64,000 nucleotides of DNA from Cryphonectria parasitica EP155. Lineage: Eukaryota; Ascomycota; Sordariomycetes; Diaporthales; Cryphonectriaceae. Positions 36,279 through 47,280 of this stretch are shown here, piece by piece (the stretch's first letter is position 1; every line of letters begins with the position of its first letter). Position numbers and translations under genes: made by a program. The stretch is from positions 3,562,068 to 3,626,067 of the forward strand of contig NW_024468910.1 of assembly GCF_011745365.1 (NCBI RefSeq). Reading direction: 5' to 3'. The notes under the pieces are model-generated. The model did no database searches, was not told the DNA's origin, and saw only the letters and a program-made list of their open reading frames with translations.

Positions 36279-39200
36279 TTATCCGCCACCGTCATCATTC
36301 ACGTTCTCCATAGCATCGCCAGCCCCTTCTGCAAAATCAATGGGACCCGTACCTTGAACGGCTTGCAAAGTATAATGAAAATCATTGTCCATCTCGAAGG
36401 CCTGTCCGGCGGTATTCTCGGTCGCCTGACCCGCCACAGGCTCAAAAGAAGTTATACCACCCTGCCCACCGTTGCCATGCTCAGTTCCATTCAACACGTT
36501 GCCCTCAGAAGAATCGTCAGACTGGGTTTCGAAGATAAACGAACCGTCCTCGTCGGAAGCAGTCCCATCAAGCCCCTCCAGACCCTGGATAGGAGGCCCG
36601 CCGTGGACCCCGACAGGACAATTGCTCTTGCTCCCTCCAGCAAAGTTCACCTGTGACGTCCCGACTGCAGACTCGAGATCAGACTCGGAATGATGAATCT
36701 GCGGGGGCCGGTGGATCTTTTCCTCGTCCTCCTCGTTGCGGCGGGCCAGTGCCGACGCACGGCGGCTGATGTCCCACTCCTTTCGCCAGGCCCTCTCCTC
36801 CCACTCCGACTCCGCCTCGGCCCCGTCCGGCCGTCTGGCGATTTCATACTGCAGTATGTCGTGATTCATATAGTGCAGGATCAGGCGCCACCGCCTCGGC
36901 GGACTGGCGGCCCCCTCTTCCTCCTCTGCCTCCACCGCCGCCGTCACCGCCCTCCTTCCATCAGCACCACGATGCCGCCACCGCCGCCCGCCGTGCGCAT
37001 GTTGCCGTTCCGCCCTGAGTTTCAGTCCAGTGGCACGACCCTCGGGGACAGGCGACACCGCAATTCCCAGGAGACACACATAAGGCCGCTGCTTACGCGT
37101 GTCCTCGCTTTCGAACGGCAGCACGGCATCCACGCGGAAGGCGCGCTCGGGGATGTTTTTGGGCGGTGTGCCTAGCGGTGGGTTGCTCGGCATTGGTTTC
37201 GTAAGCGTGAGCAGCGCGACACGCCCGTTCATGGAGCCCAGGATGACCATGTGAAGCTCCGGGATGGTCAGGAGCATGCTGCAACGTTTACTATATGGCA
37301 TGTCCCACGGGCCACGCCCCTGTCCCGGATTCACGTCGCCGAGCACGTTGTGGCAGACGACGCCGCAGGTCTGGCTGGTGTCGGCCAGACTCAGGATCTC
37401 GACGTCCTCCCTATTGGCGCGTAGAAAACTCACGCCCGCCAGGAAATGCGCCGTTTCGGGCTCGTAGCCTCTGCTGTCGCGGAACTCGGCCAGCGTGAGC
37501 GCGCGGGGCAGGCGGGCCCTGCGCGACTGAGAGGACTCGGGACCCACAAAGTCGGCAAGTTCCTCATAGTCGTCAAATGAGGGGCGGTGCTCGCCATCAA
37601 GAGGGACCATGGTCATGGCCAGGAGCTCGCCTTCTTTGTCTCTGAAATCCGGGCGTGCGACCTTGTCCGACACGTTGAGAGGGCGTGTCTCAAATAACAC
37701 ATCGTGGCGGTACAGGCCGTCGTGGGCAGAGCTAAAGTCGTTCTCCTCGTATCGGGCCACGCGGATGGCGTGTGCTTCGTGAGCCGAGTCATGTCGGACG
37801 TCAGCCATGCACTTGGACGTGTCCAGCCACGCGCCACGGTTCGTCTTCCCACGGTAGACAGCCTTGCACGGTGCAAGCCCGATGGCTGAGCGGACGGACC
37901 GGGTCGGAAGGAGCTGCGAATCAGTGATAGCAAGCACGTTCCAGCCCTGGACTTCCTGGTACATACGATGGCCGTTAGCTGTTGTGTTTGGCGACTGGAC
38001 GTTGTGCATGGGGACTTTGAAAGGCCTGGTGCAGAGGGACCAGATGTCGGCAACAAACAGGGCCCCGGTGATGTCGATAACTGCGATACGGTCTGCATAA
38101 CCCCTCGGGTCCTCGCAGAAGGACAAGCTCGGGAGATTGGAAGACTCGGGGCCCATTGGGATGATGATCCTCCAGGGACGCCGCCGGTCACAATACCGCC
38201 GCTCGAGCTGGCCGATCTCGTTCATGTGTTTCATGGCATGCTTCCTGGCTTTCAGGCACTGACGGTGGGCCGGACTGCTATGGTCGTGGCCTTCTGAGTC
38301 ACAGCTCTGGTCTTGCAATCTCACATAGATCTGCTGTAGCACACCGGGCTGGACGGGACGGGACCGCAACCCTTGCGTGCCGTTGAACATCTCCGTCACG
38401 CTCAAGGGCCTGTCCTTGAACTGCGCGTTGGCATCTTGGCCATCCAGCGCAAACGCGAAGACGGTGACCTCATGGGTGTTGGCAGAGACGGCAATCAGCC
38501 GGGACTTCTTGTGGATGGCCAGGCCCCATGCTGACATGCCAACGTTGTCGTGGAAGAAATGCTTGGGCGACGGCAGCCTCTCTGCACGGCCGGTCGGGGG
38601 GTCATGGTCCTCGTCGTCGCTAACCCCTCCCCCCGCGGACAGGCTGGCCTCGACATCCTGGGCGATGGTGGCCGTGTACCAGGCCACCACCTCGCCGTTG
38701 TCCCTGGCGATCAGCAGGATCTCCTTGTCGCCGAGATCGCCGACAAGCATATCATTGACAGCGTTCGTGACGCGAGGGTTGATATGGTTTCGTGTTATAT
38801 CGGCCATAGGCGTCTGGGACATGAAGGGGTTCAGGATGGCGAGGGGCCGGCCTAGTACCCTCTTGGCATTGCGGTTGGGCTTGTAGACATGTATCCAACC
38901 TCTATATGCGACAAAGTAGAGGTTGTAGTACTGAGACATGGCCGTGAGGTTCTTCCGAAGCCTGGAGACCTGAGGGTAGTTGTCCCTGATGTTGGATATC
39001 AGCGCCGTGTCCCCCCAGCCATGGACATGTTGAGAAAAGCCTTTCTTCTTTTCTTCTTCTTTTGTCACACCCCCCTCCCCCCCCTTTTTTTCTTCTTTTT
39101 CCTTTTCCTTTTCCCTCTCTTCGTCTCGTGTTTTCCTCAGCTTCCTTTCTCTTCTCCTTTTGGACAACCTCTGAGAAGCCCCCCTCTCCCCCCTTTTTCG

Positions 39201-39516
39201 AAAAGGTGAGCAAGACTTACCACTGGCCAGTAAAGTTATCGGGATAGGGCTCCAGGTCATGACCTGCGAGCATACCCTGCCTGATATCATGCCTCCATCC
39301 AGGGAACCGATCACGTTGCGCCCCAGCGAACTGCACCGTGTACGGACACAGGAACCCTCGCTCCGAGGTGTCGGGTATTTTTGTGGTGTCTTCAGGTATC
39401 TTCATGTCTTCTTCCTTCTTGTCGACTCGTGCTCGCGGCACAGACGAGAAGTTCACATGGAAACCAGGCAGGGTAGGAAGAGAGGGAGGAGGAGGGTTGG
39501 CAAAAGGTTGGGTCAT
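36279..39516 (-). CDS. crt10: CRT10-family protein, two exons (about 1000 aa)
   Basis: CRT10 of yeast is a negative regulator of ribonucleotide-reductase genes with a WD40-like fold; fungal members belong to one conserved family. Seen here are NLTAMSQYYNLYFVAYRG near residue 110, DKEILLIARDNGEVVAWY near 185-202, SAWGLAIH at about 250, and SANTHEVTVFAF near 266, all typical. Long acidic and Gly-rich stretches close the protein. Exon 1 (39516-39221) encodes 98 residues ending in NFTGQW; the donor is GTAAGT at 39220-39215. The only in-phase canonical acceptor found is CATCAG at 38991-38986, giving W followed by DNYPQVSRL (intron 235 nt). The frame is also open upstream of that acceptor through an A/G-rich stretch, but no AG of correct phase lies there. 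The GH5 gene and the receptor gene lie upstream in the same direction, about 1.5 kb and 5 kb away. Confidence 0.85.
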
Positions 39517-40520
39517 ATTTGGCCCTGGACGCAGAGAGGTGACATAGCAAAACCACGCCTCTTTCTTTCTCTTTCTCTCTCTCCCGCTCGCTCTTTTTAT
39601 TGAAATCTAGATCACAACGTAGTATTGAAAAGATAGATGAGGTGGTGATGGTGACGGGGTGGCGTCGTTGGAAGTATTATCTGAGAAGCCGCACGGTTGA
39701 TGTGGCGATGATGGGGAACGGGGAATAATGGGTTGAGAAAAGGCGGCCAGGAAGAAGAAGAAAGCTGGATGCTGTATGTTGATGAAGTGCTTTCTCCTTT
39801 CTTTACTTTGAATTCTTAGAAAAAGAGAAGGAGATGGAGATGGAGAGAGGTAAGAGAGAGAGAGGGGGGGGGGAGCTAAATGGTTTATATGTCGTTCGTA
39901 GGTTGAGTAAGTTGAGGGTGAGGGTGAGGTCTAGTTTAGGTCAGGTCAGGTCCCTGGCGGCATGTGACAAGGCAAAAGAAAAGGGCACCCGGAATTGCTG
40001 TGGACTTGGACCACTAACCACCACCAACTACCGTCCCCCAAGTGCTACTGCACGGTACTACTACAGTAGTCAGTACCCCCCCCCCCCCCCTCACCACTTT
40101 GCACGGAAGGCTCAGGCCAACTGCCCCGCACTCCGTTCCCGTCCATCCACTCTTCTCCTCCACTCCTTCCTTGTCATATGGCGGCAGCAGCACTACAGGA
40201 CCACGTCACTTAGGGCAGGGAGGACCTCGGATCCCCGAAATCAATTGTTCCTGCTCAAAACAAAGCTTCCCCTGCACTTCTGATGTGTCACAAAAGACAC
40301 GAAGGTGGCGACGTTGCCAACAGAATTGATATTTGACAAGTCAGAAAAATAAGAGAAGAAAAGAAAAAAGAAGGAAAATGTAACAAATTAATCTTCATTG
40401 CCTACATCCATCGTATTTCACATCACACATCTGCTGTGGGCAACAGCGGCAAGCGATGCCATTTCTTGCTTTGGAACTCTCCTTGCTCGACCTCCCACCC
40501 TTTTCGAGAGACAGACAGAC

Positions 40521-40556
<36 letters not shown>

Positions 40557-41014
40557 GGATGGAGAAAGTAGTTTCTGCATGATTCTGGAATTGAAAAGTG
40601 ACCAGCTGATGGGGGTATTTCCACACTATTTCTCTATACAAGATGCATCATCCCCTTGTAGGGATTTCTTTCTTTTCCCTCCCTCTTCACCACATATACA
40701 CACACACACGGTCATGACAGATGTTTCTTTTGCTTTCGAAAGGACAAGTAGAGAGAGAGAGAGAGAAAGGGGAAGGAAAGGGGGAGAAAGAGAAAAGGGA
40801 CACTTAAGAGGATCGCCCAACGCCAATGCAAGAAAAAGAAACCGCCCAGCATGACATCGTACCGACAATCGTTGACCACCACCTTTGTCTCATATCTCCA
40901 CACCTCGAAGCAAATGAGCAGAGAGTAGGATAATCACCCTCCCTCCTCCTTGTCTGAACTTCACCGCATAGCCTTCTCGATAGCCTCGTCATACCCCAGC
41001 GGCTCCCGGGCGCA
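39517..41014. other. 1.5 kb upstream of CRT10, simple-repeat rich
   Basis: This is the CRT10 promoter and the 3' flank of the GH5 gene. It holds a pyrimidine-rich block (+ strand) at about 39561-39598, an imperfect palindrome at 40054-40077, a C run at 40076-40090, ACAG/AG repeats at 40509-40554 and a GA repeat at 40751-40766. No gene is seen. Confidence 0.5.
40509..40554. repeat. (ACAG)n/(AG)n compound microsatellite
   Basis: Four ACAG units pass directly into about 15 AG units ending at 40554. A second, shorter GA tract lies at 40751-40766. Confidence 0.9.
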
Positions 41015-42331
41015 CTAGGCCCGCATCAGCTCGCCCATGTCCTTCATCCTATAGTCCAGCACGGCGGTGACCCAGTCGTCCTCGACCAGCGAGTAGCCCT
41101 CCCTCGCGTTGTCCTTGGGCTTACGCGGGTTGATGGCCCAGTAGCCAAAGTCGGCGTCTGTCGCCTTGAGGAACCGCATCAGGTTGCCCCAGTAGTTGGC
41201 GTCGCCGGCCCCCGGCTGGTGAGGCGCGCCGAACTCGCCGATCCACACGGGCGCCATGTCGTCCTCGACGAGGTAGGCCCAGTTCTCGCGCATGGTGCGC
41301 ACAAAGCTCGGGTACGGCCGCTTGGCGAAGCGGCCCTCGCGTGAGCCCCAGCCCGACCAGGAGTAGACGTGGGCCGAGTAGACGAGGCGGTCGGCCACAT
41401 CCAGCACGACAGGACGGTCGCGTGCCCCGCGCAGGTCGTTGCCGCTCTCTGTGCCGCCGACGATGATCAGCCAGTCGCGGTTCATGTTCAGGAGGCGGTT
41501 GCCCGCGGCCTCGGCGGCGCGCGCCCAGCGGTCCCAGGTCATGGTGCCCCAGACGCCACGGACCTCGTTGCGGAGGTCGGCGCCGATGACGCGCGGGTTG
41601 TCGACGAGCCGGGCCATGACCGCCTCCCAGTGGTGGATCCAGTCCTCCTCGGTCTGGGTGATGCGGCACAGCGGGCCCAGGTGGTCGTTGGCCCAACCGG
41701 CGTCGCATGGGTCGGCGCCGCAGCACCAGGTCGCGTGTGTAATGTGGTTGTTGATGATGACGGCCAGGCCCTCGTCCGTCAGCGCCTGCACGCACGCCTC
41801 GAACACGTCCAGGGCGCGGAGCCCCGCCAGGTCTGGGTTGGCCGCCAGCAGGTGCGGCAGGATGTGCGGGTTGCTGATGACCAGCTCGTCGGCATACGGG
41901 AGCCGCACGCTGTTGAACCCCAGCCGCCGGATCGTCTGCGCGATGGTTCGCCGGTGCTGCACGTCCAGCCCGCCGGGGACGAAGAGCTCGTCTGACGCCC
42001 CGTACCAGTTGACGCTGGCCAGCTTGAACCGCCGGCCTGTAGCGTCGACAATGTCACGACCACGCGTCCGCAGGGGCAGGGTATAGGTATCTATCGAGGA
42101 CTCGGCAGGCGGTGGAGGGAGAGGTTGCTGCGCAAAGAGGCGGGCGCCGGCGTCTGGGACCCAGGGTTCGCTCAGGGACGATTCGGACCGCCATAGGTAG
42201 GTGGCGAGGCCGCAGACGAGGAGGACAGCTATGTAGAGGTACATTGCTCGCGAGGAGGAGGAAAAGAAAGAAGGGGGGCGAGGAGGGTGGTGGTGGTGAT
42301 GGTCAAGGCCGACGCTCCTTCTCGTCTTCAT
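41015..42331 (-). CDS. GH5-family glycoside hydrolase with N-terminal membrane anchor (438 aa)
   Basis: GH5 enzymes hydrolyse beta-glycosidic bonds by a retaining mechanism with two glutamates. The acid/base is E256 in DLRNEV and the nucleophile is E366 in WIGEFG. Other typical elements are FNSVRLPYADE (R143), INNHITHATWCC (H196) and YSAHVYSW. The core runs from about residue 85 to 430. A hydrophobic segment at about 31-47 (YLYIAVLLVCGLATYLW), preceded by basic residues and followed by charged ones, looks like a type II membrane anchor rather than a cleaved signal, though a signal peptide from Met30 is an alternative. A run of five His lies at residues 11-15. I cannot assign a GH5 subfamily or substrate. 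It is a single exon of very high GC at third positions. The first ATG (42331) is listed; translation from Met30 is possible. Confidence 0.85.
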   Translation of the reverse strand: MKTRRSVGLDHHHHHPPRPPSFFSSSSRAMYLYIAVLLVCGLATYLWRSESSLSEPWVPDAGARLFAQQPLPPPPAESSIDTYTLPLRTRGRDIVDATGRRFKLASVNWYGASDELFVPGGLDVQHRRTIAQTIRRLGFNSVRLPYADELVISNPHILPHLLAANPDLAGLRALDVFEACVQALTDEGLAVIINNHITHATWCCGADPCDAGWANDHLGPLCRITQTEEDWIHHWEAVMARLVDNPRVIGADLRNEVRGVWGTMTWDRWARAAEAAGNRLLNMNRDWLIIVGGTESGNDLRGARDRPVVLDVADRLVYSAHVYSWSGWGSREGRFAKRPYPSFVRTMRENWAYLVEDDMAPVWIGEFGAPHQPGAGDANYWGNLMRFLKATDADFGYWAINPRKPKDNAREGYSLVEDDWVTAVLDYRMKDMGELMRA

Positions 42332-44445
42332 CGGGAGCTTGTTTTCTTCTTCCTTTCGCGGCGGAAGGGAGGGGGGGGGGGTTCGTGATTTTGAGGAGCG
42401 TTTGCGTAGGTGATGTATGGCGGCGGTGGATCAGCTACAACGCTCTGTTCAGGGGCTGGCTTGTGATGTGCCCTTTGACTGCCATGTTCCGCCCCTTCGA
42501 CGACGCCGTAAATGGGGTGTCAAAAGCACCACACTGATGAGCCCAGTACGGTTTTCTAGTCCCACGTCTGGCTGGGAGAGGAGGAGGAGCAGGAGAAGAA
42601 GAAGAGAGGATTGCTCTCTGGTTTTGGGAAGCTCAGAGCAGGTGGGAGGGTGGGCAGGCGGCCAGTTTGGGTCAGGTGGGGGGTGGCGGTCGTAGGGCCA
42701 AAACTGACGAAAAGCACGAATGTTTATATGTGGATTGTGTAACCAGCAGAACCAGCTGTACCAGAATGACGAAGAGAAAGAAGAAGAAAAGTGAAGCTGC
42801 CTTAATAATCCAGATAAACAACACTGGTTGCTGACGGAAGCCCCGGGATTGCAAACGAGGGGCCCAACAGGGACGAAAGAGTCCGAGCCCAGCTCGTGAT
42901 GAGACGGACCTGAGGCTGGAAGACGCGGAGTTTAGACTCCCAGCCCCAAACGCAACGAGCAGCATCGAGCACTGGAGCGAGCATTCGTCGAGTGTCGAGC
43001 TGAGCTGTACTTGGCTTAGGTGGTGGGGGGAAGGGCGCTAAAAGGGGGCCCTGGACCCCGGGCGACTACTTACTTACTGAGCAGGGGGTCCCGCTGAGCG
43101 CTTTTCTACAGTATCACGAGTATGTATGTATCACAGCGTGCATGACAGGTATTAGAACAGCCTGTTCAGAGCCATCATTCTAGTGGACTGGGACACGTGA
43201 TGATGGACCATACGTGAAATTTCATTGTCGTGACCCATCTTACGATTATATCACGTAAATTAAACACTTCAGAGGGGTTGTATTTTTTCTTTCGTTTCTC
43301 TTCTTTCTCGATCCATTTTTTTATATTTATAATTGAATTCGCTCTTGGTCTCGGTCTCGGTCTCGCTCTCAATGAGAATATATCGACAGAGCCAGGTTTG
43401 GTTCTCGGCTGGAATATATATATATATATATGTTTGTATATATACAGACGCCAATAAAATAATGGGCATCCTTGGTCACACTCACACACACCCAAGAAGT
43501 AAAACACGGATCTTCCCCCAAAGAAAAGAAAGAAAGTAGAAAGAAAGAAAAAAGAAGATAATAAAAAAGATAATAAGAATTTCCATCATCACTTCTTGGC
43601 GTGAAAAGAGATGTAGTGCCTCGTGCCCATTTTGGAGGTGCGATCCGGGTGACCTCGCGAGCCGGACCGGCCGAGATTTCTCATCACCACCCGGAACCTT
43701 CGGAACCTCAACTCTCTCTCTTCTTCCCTTCCTTCCGCCTTGTCCCCCGTTTTCTTCTTGGTTCCATTGTTTCTTTCTTTCCCGTCACGTTTGCGACGGA
43801 GTCCCCTCCCTCCCCACTCTCTCGTCAGGAGGTGAGGAATTTTTGGTTCCATACATCCTCATCTCAGCCAGGTCGGCGTCCGCTCGTCTCACTGCAGATA
43901 CACATAAGCGCGCTGGTTTTCCCGCCTTTTTCGCCACCGGCGCCGAACCAACCATACTTCTTCCTGGTTGACCACTTTTCGGTCGCAGCCTCGCATGTGT
44001 AGGCTGTTGGGTAGAGGTGGTCCAGGTTGCACAGCGTATTCCGAAGGCTTGCGTGGTTTCGAATCCTCGGTTGCCAATCTGCCTCCCAAAATTCATTCCA
44101 GAAACGACAGGAGGGGGGTGGCCTTCAACCGCTCTCGGAAGGGATATAACATAAAAGGACCAGATAACGCCGCGCTAGATAACCAAGGAGAATTTGAATC
44201 AATGTGTGCGTGGGTGGATGTATAGATGGATCAGGCCATTCGATTCCCTCCGATGCACATCTGCACACTCGTCTTTGGTGAAGATGAGTAGCTTGTAGAC
44301 GTGGATGACCTTCATGTACGCAGCGCGTCTTGTTGCGGCTCGCGTATTGAAGTCGTCAAAAGCTTTCCCAACTTTTCGTGCTTTTTCCGTCTTCTTCGTC
44401 TTTATCTTCTTTCGTCATCCCATAGGTTCGTCCGTCGAAGCCTCA
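42332..44445. other. 2.1 kb upstream of the GH5 gene, no gene recognised
   Basis: It contains a G run near 42370, a (AT)9 tract at 43414-43431, an A/G-rich part at 43515-43580, and C/T-rich DNA at 43700-43800. It serves as GH5 upstream DNA and the 3' flank of the receptor gene. No frame has support. Confidence 0.5.
43414..43431. repeat. (AT)9 dinucleotide repeat
   Basis: An uninterrupted AT alternation, followed ten bases later by another short TATATA. It lies about 1 kb upstream of the GH5 start. Confidence 0.85.
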
Positions 44446-46299
44446 TCATATCCTGTTCATCTGGAGGGGGTTAATGCTGTCCGCCTGGCCATAGCTGTCC
44501 TGGCTGTATTGATAGCTCGTCGGGGGCGAGTACGGTCGCGCAGGGTTCGGGTGGGCCGCGTGACCCTGTTCCCAGCTGGCCTGCGACGCCTGGCCCTCTC
44601 TCGTCGGTGGTCTCGGGCTGGAGAAGGACCTCGTGGGCGCCTGGTACCTCGCGGTCTGGCCAAAGTAGTCGGGGGTGCGGCGGCCGCCGCCACCACCTGC
44701 AGATGCTGCTGTGGGGGTCAGGTCGTCGGGGCCGGCGCCGCCGGGGGAGGCCGCATCCGTCGAGGCGAGGTAGCTCCGGAGGGGTGGGTAGATGGGTCCC
44801 TCGCGCACTGTCAACACCGGTGTCAACATGCCGTCCTTGTCCCGTGAGAGCATTTCGTACGAACGTGGATCTGTGTTCATCTTGAGGTCGTATGGTCCGC
44901 CGAGCGCGTCAACCGATACAAACTCACGCTTGCCGCCTATCGGCCGCCGAGTGATGAGCTCTATCCATCCCGTCACCATAGACCAGCGTCCCAGAAGGAG
45001 GACGAGCCAGAACCCGTTCATCTGTTTGTTGGGTTGTTCTTCCAGTCAGTATACTTTTCTTCTTACAATGTCGACAAATTATATACATGTGGCGGTAAAA
45101 GACGGGTCTTTTTTTGGTTGAGAGAAGAAAGGGGGGGGGGGGGGTTCAGACGTACCGCCAGGAGAATCAGGACGGCCCCGATGGTTGCTATGTTGACGAC
45201 AAATCTGCTGGCCTCGGTCAGACAGGCGTTCTTGTCTCCTGCCGTTTCCGCAAGGCAGGTAATCCAGGGGTCTGCGACGGTCGGGTCCGTCTTGACCGTC
45301 TCCTCGGTATTGTCCTGGAAGACGAAGACGATGGCGAAGAAGATGACATCAGCGATGATGATCAGCACGATGGCGATGCCGCGCCACTGGAGCTGGATCA
45401 CCCGGCGCACGCGGCGATAGGCCTGGCGGGGGGTCATGGTTCGGATGCTGTTGGAGTAGGAGGGCAGGCCCGAATTCTCGGTTGTGGCGTTGTTGTCGGC
45501 CAGGGAGGCGAGGTACACCTTGATGCAGTAGCCGAACGTCGCGAACTGAATGATGATGGTAAGGGCAGCAAAGACCAGGAGTGGGATCCACAGGTCCGCC
45601 AGGCTGTTGTGGTGGTTGACGTGACAGGTGGTCCCGAAGCGGAACGAGACACCGCTCAGCGTCAGGGCCAGCACGATGCCCACGGCCGGAATGCCCCATC
45701 CGGTTGCCTGCGAGAACCACATGAAATTCCTGCCTACGACAACCTGCCAGCAGATTTGGAGGTGGAGAGACAGCGACCGCAGGAACACCCACAGCACGCC
45801 GGCCCAGCCTCCGATGATGAGGAAGGTCCCAGATGCGGCGCACACAGAGCTCGTCTGCATGTCGTTGGGCGTGATCTTGTCGAAACACTGGTCCGGCTGT
45901 CCTGCCAGAGGGATGACGAAGCCCATATTCATGAAGCACACGGCGAGGACCAGGCAGATGCTAAGGTAGTGCCTGTGTGTCTTGTCGATGGGGAGGGCGG
46001 CCCACGATAGCAGGAGAAATACACAGCAGACCATGCTGCACACCGAGATCCATTGTGCCGCAATGCCCACTTTGATGAAGGCATCCGAATATGTCCAGTC
46101 GGTCATGGGACATGGCAGACAACATGTGAGATCGCCGAGAGCCTGGCACAAGCGGCCATCGGTGTCTGTATATGAGAATTCTGGTCAGCATACTATGACA
46201 TCTCACAACAAGCCTTCCCAGGGTTCATCTTGGTGAGAGCCTACATCCGCCATTGCTATACTGCGAGGCGTCGAGAAACGGAGATGGGCAGGTCGACAT
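44446..46299 (-). CDS. Fungal seven-transmembrane receptor (Frizzled/Smoothened-like family), three exons (546 aa)
   Basis: Exons are 46299-46245, 46165-45156 and 45021-44446. The short first exon encodes MSTCPSPFLDASQYSNGG and joins through a weak GTAGGC donor and TACAG acceptor to YTDGRLCQALGDL. The second donor is GTACGT and its acceptor ACAG. Seven hydrophobic helices are visible, at about 52-75, 85-104, 128-148, 174-194, 210-233, 281-300 and 341-366. A Cys-rich extracellular N-terminus (CQALGDLTCCLPCP) precedes them. Conserved stretches such as CWQVVVGRNFMWF, SGVSFRFG and RTMTPRQAYRRVRRV match a fungal receptor family annotated as Frizzled/Smoothened- or cAMP-receptor-like. The last 180 residues form a cytosolic tail rich in Ser, Pro, Gly, Tyr and Gln. 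It is a plasma-membrane sensor presumably coupled to G proteins; the ligand is unknown. Confidence 0.88.
45131..45144. repeat. G14 homopolymer inside the receptor's second intron
   Basis: An uninterrupted G run on the + strand (C on the coding strand) lies inside the 134-nt intron, close to its 5' end. Confidence 0.85.
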
Positions 46300-46417
46300 T
46301 GTGATCCGTACGAGGTTCACGACCGATATGTCAGAGAGTAAGAAAGAATAGTGACGAGTCTGTAGTGTATCTGTTTAAGTGGGGTGATTTTGTTGTTGTC
46401 GTAGTTGTTCAGGGTTC

Positions 46418-46425
46418 CTATATAA
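46418..46425 (-). promoter_or_regulatory. TATA-box candidate of the receptor gene
   Basis: TTATATAG on the coding strand lies about 120 bases before the ATG at 46299. Spacing is reasonable for a fungal TATA element; there is no other support. Confidence 0.3.
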
Positions 46426-46600
46426 GAGGAAGTCGTCCCGTCCAGAGTCTCTCTCCCCCCAACAGGCGGCCAGTGCACTGGTGCGGCAGAGGCTGTGTTG
46501 ATCTGATCCCCAAATAAGAGGGGGCCCAAACCGGAGCCGTAAAGCTAGAATAATAGGATGATGATTTCAGCACGAAAGAAAGAAAAAACCTGAATAGGCT

Positions 46601-46630
46601 GTTGTCGTCGTAGTTGTCGTAGTTGTATTC

Positions 46631-46677
<47 letters not shown>

Positions 46678-46726
46678 TGTTGTTGTTGTTGTTGTTGTTG
46701 TTGTCGTCGTCGTCGTCGTTGTCGTA
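46601..46726. repeat. Compound trinucleotide repeat (GTA)n-(TTG)n-(TCG)n
   Basis: After imperfect GTC/GTA units, about 15 GTA units (46631-46676) pass directly into about nine TTG units and then about six TCG units. Neighbouring units differ by one base, suggesting one repeat that diverged block by block. It lies about 300 bases upstream of the receptor start, on whose strand it reads TAC, CAA and CGA. Confidence 0.9.
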
Positions 46727-47250
46727 GAACCACCTGGGCGCTGAACGAACTGGTGGAGTAGGAACGTTTCGTCTTTGCCCGCTCCTAGAGATAGAGATTT
46801 GGTTTGCAGCAATCGTCCAGTCATTAGAGAAGAGAGTGTAGCCTCTTCACCATAGTGGACCGTCGCAGTCTTAAGAGCCCTTGAGGAGCAGAGAGGCCTG
46901 GCCGCGTCGACGGCGGAGACTAGAGAAACCGATGGAGCCCCAGCGGATCTATATGTTCCTATCTCTCGACCAAGACAGGGAGTCGGCAACCGTAACAATT
47001 TGGCAGTGCAAGGTTTCGGATAGCGATTATAAGGAGAGCATAATTGTGGGAGGGCTGTGTGTGAGTGTGTGTGAGTGTGTACACTTGGTACGGTAGAAAC
47101 TTTCTGAAGTTTTTGAAGCAGATATCAAACAAGGAGCACACCAAAAGAAGAGCCCATGGGAAAGTACATACGGATTGGGTATAAAGGAAAAAAAATTATG
47201 AATCCGTCGTAGGAAGCAGAAGGGCGGAGGAAAAGGGTGGGTAGGGCAGG

Positions 47251-47280
47251 TGTATGTATGTATGTATGTAAGTATGTATG
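47251..47280. repeat. (GTAT)n tetranucleotide repeat
   Basis: Seven TGTA-type units with one interruption. Confidence 0.85.

Noticed and set aside
39222..39314. Start of the unspliced 1011-codon CRT10 frame at 39314
   Set aside because: The first 110 residues would be translation of intron and antisense-like A/G-rich DNA; exon 1 at 39516-39221 in another frame with a GTAAGT donor is far better.
44047..44065. Possible tRNA B-box (TTTCGAATCC)
   Set aside because: One base too long for the GGTTCGAATCC consensus, with no A-box or acceptor stem at the right distance.
46149..46151. TTG at the head of the long receptor frame as start codon
   Set aside because: A short upstream exon with a true ATG (46299) splices in phase and supplies a sensible N-terminus.
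46567..46998. 143-codon frame with a long Thr run on the - strand
   Set aside because: The Thr run is only the trinucleotide array read in one frame; flanking residues resemble no protein.
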